The notes under the pieces were generated by a model. The model was not told the DNA's origin and did no database searches. It saw nothing but the letters and a program-made list of their open reading frames with translations. Below, piece by piece: positions 30,762-33,813 of a DNA stretch of 33,813 bases. Made by a program: the position numbers and the translations under genes. Source of the DNA: DATAMF01 sp964472565 (GTDB lineage: Bacteria > Chloroflexota > Anaerolineae > Aggregatilineales > Aggregatilineaceae); contig CAYYNB010000055.1 in assembly GCA_964472565.1 (NCBI GenBank), positions 1 through 33,813 on the forward strand. The letters run 5' to 3'. Within the stretch, counting starts at the first letter, position 1; the number at the start of each line of letters is the position of its first letter.

Positions 30762-33557
30762 TCCAATGCGCGAAACGTCTTCATCTCCTACGCCCGCCAG
30801 GATGGCGCGGACGAGGCGGAGCATCTGTACCATGACCTGACCGCGCAGGGTATTACCGCCTGGCGTGATGTCCATAACCTCAACCCCTACGAGGATTTCA
30901 GCGGGGAGATTGAGGAGGCGATTATCGCGGCAACTCACGTGGCGGTCTGCGTGACACCGGACATCCGCCGCGCGGACAGTTTTGTGCGCCGCGAGATTGC
31001 CTTCGCGCTCGAAGAGAACAAACCCATCATCCCGCTCGTGTTTCCCGGTGGCCGCCGCCCGATTACCATCATCAACCACACGTACCTCGACTTCAGCGAC
31101 TGGAACAGAGGGTTTACAGCGCTGCTGGAACGGCTTAAGAATTTCGGCGTGGAGGAAATTACCCCGCAGAACCGCCGCGAGAGAGAACTGGCGTATCTGC
31201 AAATCATCGGCCAGCGGTACGACCACTGGCGCGACCTGTACACCGACCTCGCAGCCACCGCGCGGATTGAAACGCCGAAGGTGAAGCTCAAGGCCGGGGC
31301 AGCGACGCGATATATCGAGATGCAGCACGACATCTTCAAGAGCATCAGCCACGAAGCCGACGATGACAAATCTAAAACTGTCACAGTGCAATCGTTCGAC
31401 GAACTGCGCGAGGGCATCCGGCACTATGGGCGGGTAGCCTTGATTGGTGACCCTGGCGCGGGGAAAACCACGACCCTGGAACGGCTGGCGTATGAACTGG
31501 CGACGGATGCCGCCGAACACGAGGACCACCCGCTGCCGCTGTTCGTGCGGTTGGGTGCGTATGGCGGCGAAAATTTCGATACCTTCCTGGAAACAGCCTT
31601 CGGCGGGCTGCGCCTCGCGGATTATTTTCCCGGACGCGTCTTTCTGCTGCTGGATGGGCTGAACGAGATGCAGGCCGAGCACGCGCCGCAGGTGGAAACC
31701 TGGTTGCGCGCCCATGCCGAGACGCCCGCCATTGTCACCTGCCGTAAGCTGGATTACGTCGGGCACAAACTCCCTTTGCAGCGCATTGATGTCGCGCCGC
31801 TGGACGTGACCCGTATTCATCTCTTCCTCGGTAACTATCTGGAAGACGAGGACCGCGAGAAGCTGTTCTGGGCGCTGAGTGATATCCCTACGCGCGGTAC
31901 ATGGGAGTGGCTCAAGCGACAACTAAACGAAGCAACCTTTTATGATTTCTGGTTTGGAGTTCAGGAACCAGGTTATGACTGGTACACCGAAAAAAGGCAA
32001 CTTAAAGCAATACGGGCCGACTTACGGGAACAAGGTCGGCTGCCAGGGATGCTCGGCGTGGTTAGCAACCCGTTTCTGCTGTTCATCACGGTCCAGATTT
32101 ACACCCGGTCTGGCGAACCACCGACCAATCGCGGCCAACTTTTTGACCAGTTCGTCACCCTGTTGATGGACCAGCGCGGGAAACCTGCCGCCACACCCAA
32201 ACGCCCCTGGATACCGGAGCATACTCAGCGGCAAGCACTCGCTGCTCTGGCCTACCGGATGCAGGCCGAAAAAACCGGGACCAGTGTCGATACAGATTGG
32301 GCCTGCCGGGTGATACAGGAAGCGCTGCCCGGCGCAAAGGCGGAGCATTTGCTCTATTTTGCCGCCAGCGCCAGCATCATCGAACACGGCAAGACGGTGC
32401 GTTTTGTTCACCAGTTACTTCAGGAGTTTTTCGCGGCCTATGAGATGGGCGAAGATATGCGGCGCGGCGTTTCGGCGACCAAATACTGGCCGAGTGAGCA
32501 GTGGTGGGAGCCAACCGGGTGGGAAGAAACTGCCCTGCTGCTGGCCGGGATGAATGATGATGCCAGTCCCGTCGTGCGCTGGCTGACCCCCGTGCATCCG
32601 ACATTGGCCTACCGCTGTGCGACGGAAAGCGGCGCACGGTGCGCCGACGATACACTGCAACCCCTCTATGAACCGTCCGTGCCACCTATCCCGGTATACC
32701 AGAAGGGCGATGAGGTAGACCGCTGGCGCGCCCATTTACCACGCATCAGTCCGTTAGCGCGGGCAGCGTGGGGGCGCATTTTGGCGGAACGGGGCGACAC
32801 CCGGCGCGGTGTGGGGCTGCGACCCGATGGGTTGCCCGATATTGACTGGGTGAAAATCCCTGAAGAAAGTTTCCTTTACCAAGTGGACCAAACATTATCT
32901 TTACCAACTTTTTTTATTGCGCGCCATCCAGTTACTTGCATTCAATTTCAATCTTTTTTGTCCGCACCAGATGGGTTTGGACGAGATGAATGGTGGAATA
33001 AGTTTATTCCAAAGTATCAGAAGCAAGAAGTGGCAAGGCAACGTTTCCAGTTTGCTAATCATCCATGTGATAACGTCAGTTGGTATCAAGCAGTTGCTTT
33101 TTGCCGTTGGTTGAGTACAAAGCTGGGATACGAAGTCCGTTTGCCTACTGAGCAGGAATGGGAGAAGGCCGCACGAGGAACAGATGGACGCAAATTTCCC
33201 TGGGGAAATACTTATGTTTCGGGATTTGCAAATATCGACGAGACAATCCAATACGCTACTGTTGGCTCCTATCATCTTAGACATACTACTGCCGCTGGAA
33301 TGTATCCACAAGGTGCGTCACCATATGGAGTGATGGATATGGCTGGGAACGTATGGGAGTGGTGCCTAAATGAATACAGTTATCCCGAAAACATTGAGGT
33401 TTTAGGAATTGCTACACGCGTTCTGCGAGGCGGGGTATGGCATCTTTCCGTAGATTTCGCACATTGTTCCTACCGAGACTGGTCCTCCCCTCGCTACGGA
33501 TACGACTATCTTGGTTTCCGGCTGGTGTGTGCGTCCCCTTCCGGCCAGGAGGAGTGA
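30759..33557 (+). CDS. TIR - NACHT-like NTPase - FGE-fold receptor-like protein
   Basis: A 932-residue protein. Residues 1-140 are a TIR domain (RNVFISYARQDGADEAEHLY, AWRDVHNLNPYEDFSGEIEE) with Glu79 in DSFVRREIAFA at the catalytic position. A NACHT-type STAND ATPase follows: Walker A IGDPGAGKTTTL (about 228-239), Walker B VFLLLDGLNEMQ (about 292-303). Helical repeats and winged-helix segments run to about 690. The linker GVGLRPDGLPDIDW leads into a C-terminal FGE fold (about 710-932: ARHPVTCIQF, PTEQEWEKAARG, FPWGNTYVSG, DMAGNVWEWCLNE, RGGVW, GFRLV). The gene is a mosaic: 36 of 60 bases are G/C at 31441-31500 but only 23 of 60 at 32881-32940, just inside the FGE module. A TIR NADase triggered by ligand sensing through the FGE end is the inferred role. 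Confidence 0.87.
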   Translation: MSNARNVFISYARQDGADEAEHLYHDLTAQGITAWRDVHNLNPYEDFSGEIEEAIIAATHVAVCVTPDIRRADSFVRREIAFALEENKPIIPLVFPGGRRPITIINHTYLDFSDWNRGFTALLERLKNFGVEEITPQNRRERELAYLQIIGQRYDHWRDLYTDLAATARIETPKVKLKAGAATRYIEMQHDIFKSISHEADDDKSKTVTVQSFDELREGIRHYGRVALIGDPGAGKTTTLERLAYELATDAAEHEDHPLPLFVRLGAYGGENFDTFLETAFGGLRLADYFPGRVFLLLDGLNEMQAEHAPQVETWLRAHAETPAIVTCRKLDYVGHKLPLQRIDVAPLDVTRIHLFLGNYLEDEDREKLFWALSDIPTRGTWEWLKRQLNEATFYDFWFGVQEPGYDWYTEKRQLKAIRADLREQGRLPGMLGVVSNPFLLFITVQIYTRSGEPPTNRGQLFDQFVTLLMDQRGKPAATPKRPWIPEHTQRQALAALAYRMQAEKTGTSVDTDWACRVIQEALPGAKAEHLLYFAASASIIEHGKTVRFVHQLLQEFFAAYEMGEDMRRGVSATKYWPSEQWWEPTGWEETALLLAGMNDDASPVVRWLTPVHPTLAYRCATESGARCADDTLQPLYEPSVPPIPVYQKGDEVDRWRAHLPRISPLARAAWGRILAERGDTRRGVGLRPDGLPDIDWVKIPEESFLYQVDQTLSLPTFFIARHPVTCIQFQSFLSAPDGFGRDEWWNKFIPKYQKQEVARQRFQFANHPCDNVSWYQAVAFCRWLSTKLGYEVRLPTEQEWEKAARGTDGRKFPWGNTYVSGFANIDETIQYATVGSYHLRHTTAAGMYPQGASPYGVMDMAGNVWEWCLNEYSYPENIEVLGIATRVLRGGVWHLSVDFAHCSYRDWSSPRYGYDYLGFRLVCASPSGQEE

Positions 33558-33563
33558 ACCCTA

Positions 33564-33813
33564 ATGACCGACATTCCCGACGACAACGTCCCCATGCCCG
33601 GCCTGCGCGACGATGGTTTGCCGGATATAGTCTGGTGTACTGAAATCCCGCCCGGCGATTATCCACTTAGCAGCAAAGAAAATTCGCTGTTGACGGGACT
33701 TCCACAAGAGATAATCACCCTCAAACACCCCTTTCGACTGGCTAAGTATCCCCTCACGCAGGCCCAATTCCATGTGTTCATGCAGGATAAGCAAGTCCAT
33801 AAAGAAACCCCTG
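33564..33813 (+). CDS. FGE-domain protein, 5' part only
   Basis: An open frame starts at the ATG at 33564, six bases after the stop of the TIR-NACHT gene and with GGAGG-like bases (33549-33554) ten bases upstream, and runs to the window edge without a stop (83 codons seen). It reads MPGLRDDGLPDIVWCTEIPP, then LAKYPLTQAQFHVFM, the same linker and FGE-fold opening as in the two large rightward receptors, but without effector or NTPase domains in front. It is probably a separate FGE protein translated with the receptor, perhaps a second sensor or partner subunit. The rest of the gene is outside the window. Confidence 0.8.
   Translation, partial: MTDIPDDNVPMPGLRDDGLPDIVWCTEIPPGDYPLSSKENSLLTGLPQEIITLKHPFRLAKYPLTQAQFHVFMQDKQVHKETP

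Noticed and set aside
30654..31922. 422-codon open frame antisense to the TIR-NACHT gene
   Set aside because: It is opposite a clear multidomain protein and has no motif.

Overview
The window looks like an accessory region (mobile element plus defence island) of a bacterial chromosome. The many effector-NTPase-FGE/sulfatase-fold receptor proteins, the recurring linker GLRPDGLPDI and the mid-50s GC suggest a Chloroflexota (Anaerolineae-like) host. That placement is inference from gene style; no taxonomic marker gene is present. A tRNA-Gly(GCC) gene lies at the left edge, 154 bp from a canonical tyrosine integrase, and two further tyrosine recombinases lie at 2571-3578 and 29484-30581.

Left part (1-10.3 kb), phage/plasmid-like: integrase, a stand-alone RNA polymerase alpha-CTD-like protein, decayed fragments of a replication-type gene, an atypical recombinase, a winged-helix replication-type protein with a long structured leader, an IS630-type helix-turn-helix protein without its DDE domain, then a leftward operon (HNH-AP2 nuclease, RecA-like ATPase, winged helix, multi-pass membrane protein, HTH protein). 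A palindrome with core GAGAACGTTCTC recurs six times in perfect form, outside intact genes, between 2.1 and 16.8 kb.

Middle part (10.3-16.8 kb), rightward: a DUF4062-nSTAND-FGE receptor followed by an HNH nuclease, a MazG/PRA-PH-like NTP pyrophosphohydrolase and a DNPH1/Rcl-like deoxynucleotide N-hydrolase, the last two translationally coupled; then a DUF4258 protein and an acidic two-helix membrane protein, closed by a strong terminator.

Right part (16.8-33.8 kb): a leftward type I restriction-modification operon with two complete HsdM subunits, one HsdS, one HsdR and three extra genes threaded between them; a TIR-nSTAND-TM-FGE receptor; a third tyrosine recombinase; a TIR-NACHT-FGE receptor; and the start of a fourth FGE-domain gene cut by the window edge.

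The most interesting theme is a set of receptors built as toxic or signalling N-terminus + STAND ATPase + C-terminal FGE (C-type-lectin-like fold) sensor. In two of them the FGE module begins at the same linker with a sharp GC drop, and their last ~27 residues after RGG.W are equal in length but hypervariable between fixed anchors, the pattern of diversity-generating-retroelement target regions. No reverse transcriptase or template repeat was seen in the window. I propose a modular, possibly diversifying, immune receptor repertoire beside a rearranged type I R-M locus and a nucleotide-hydrolysing module.
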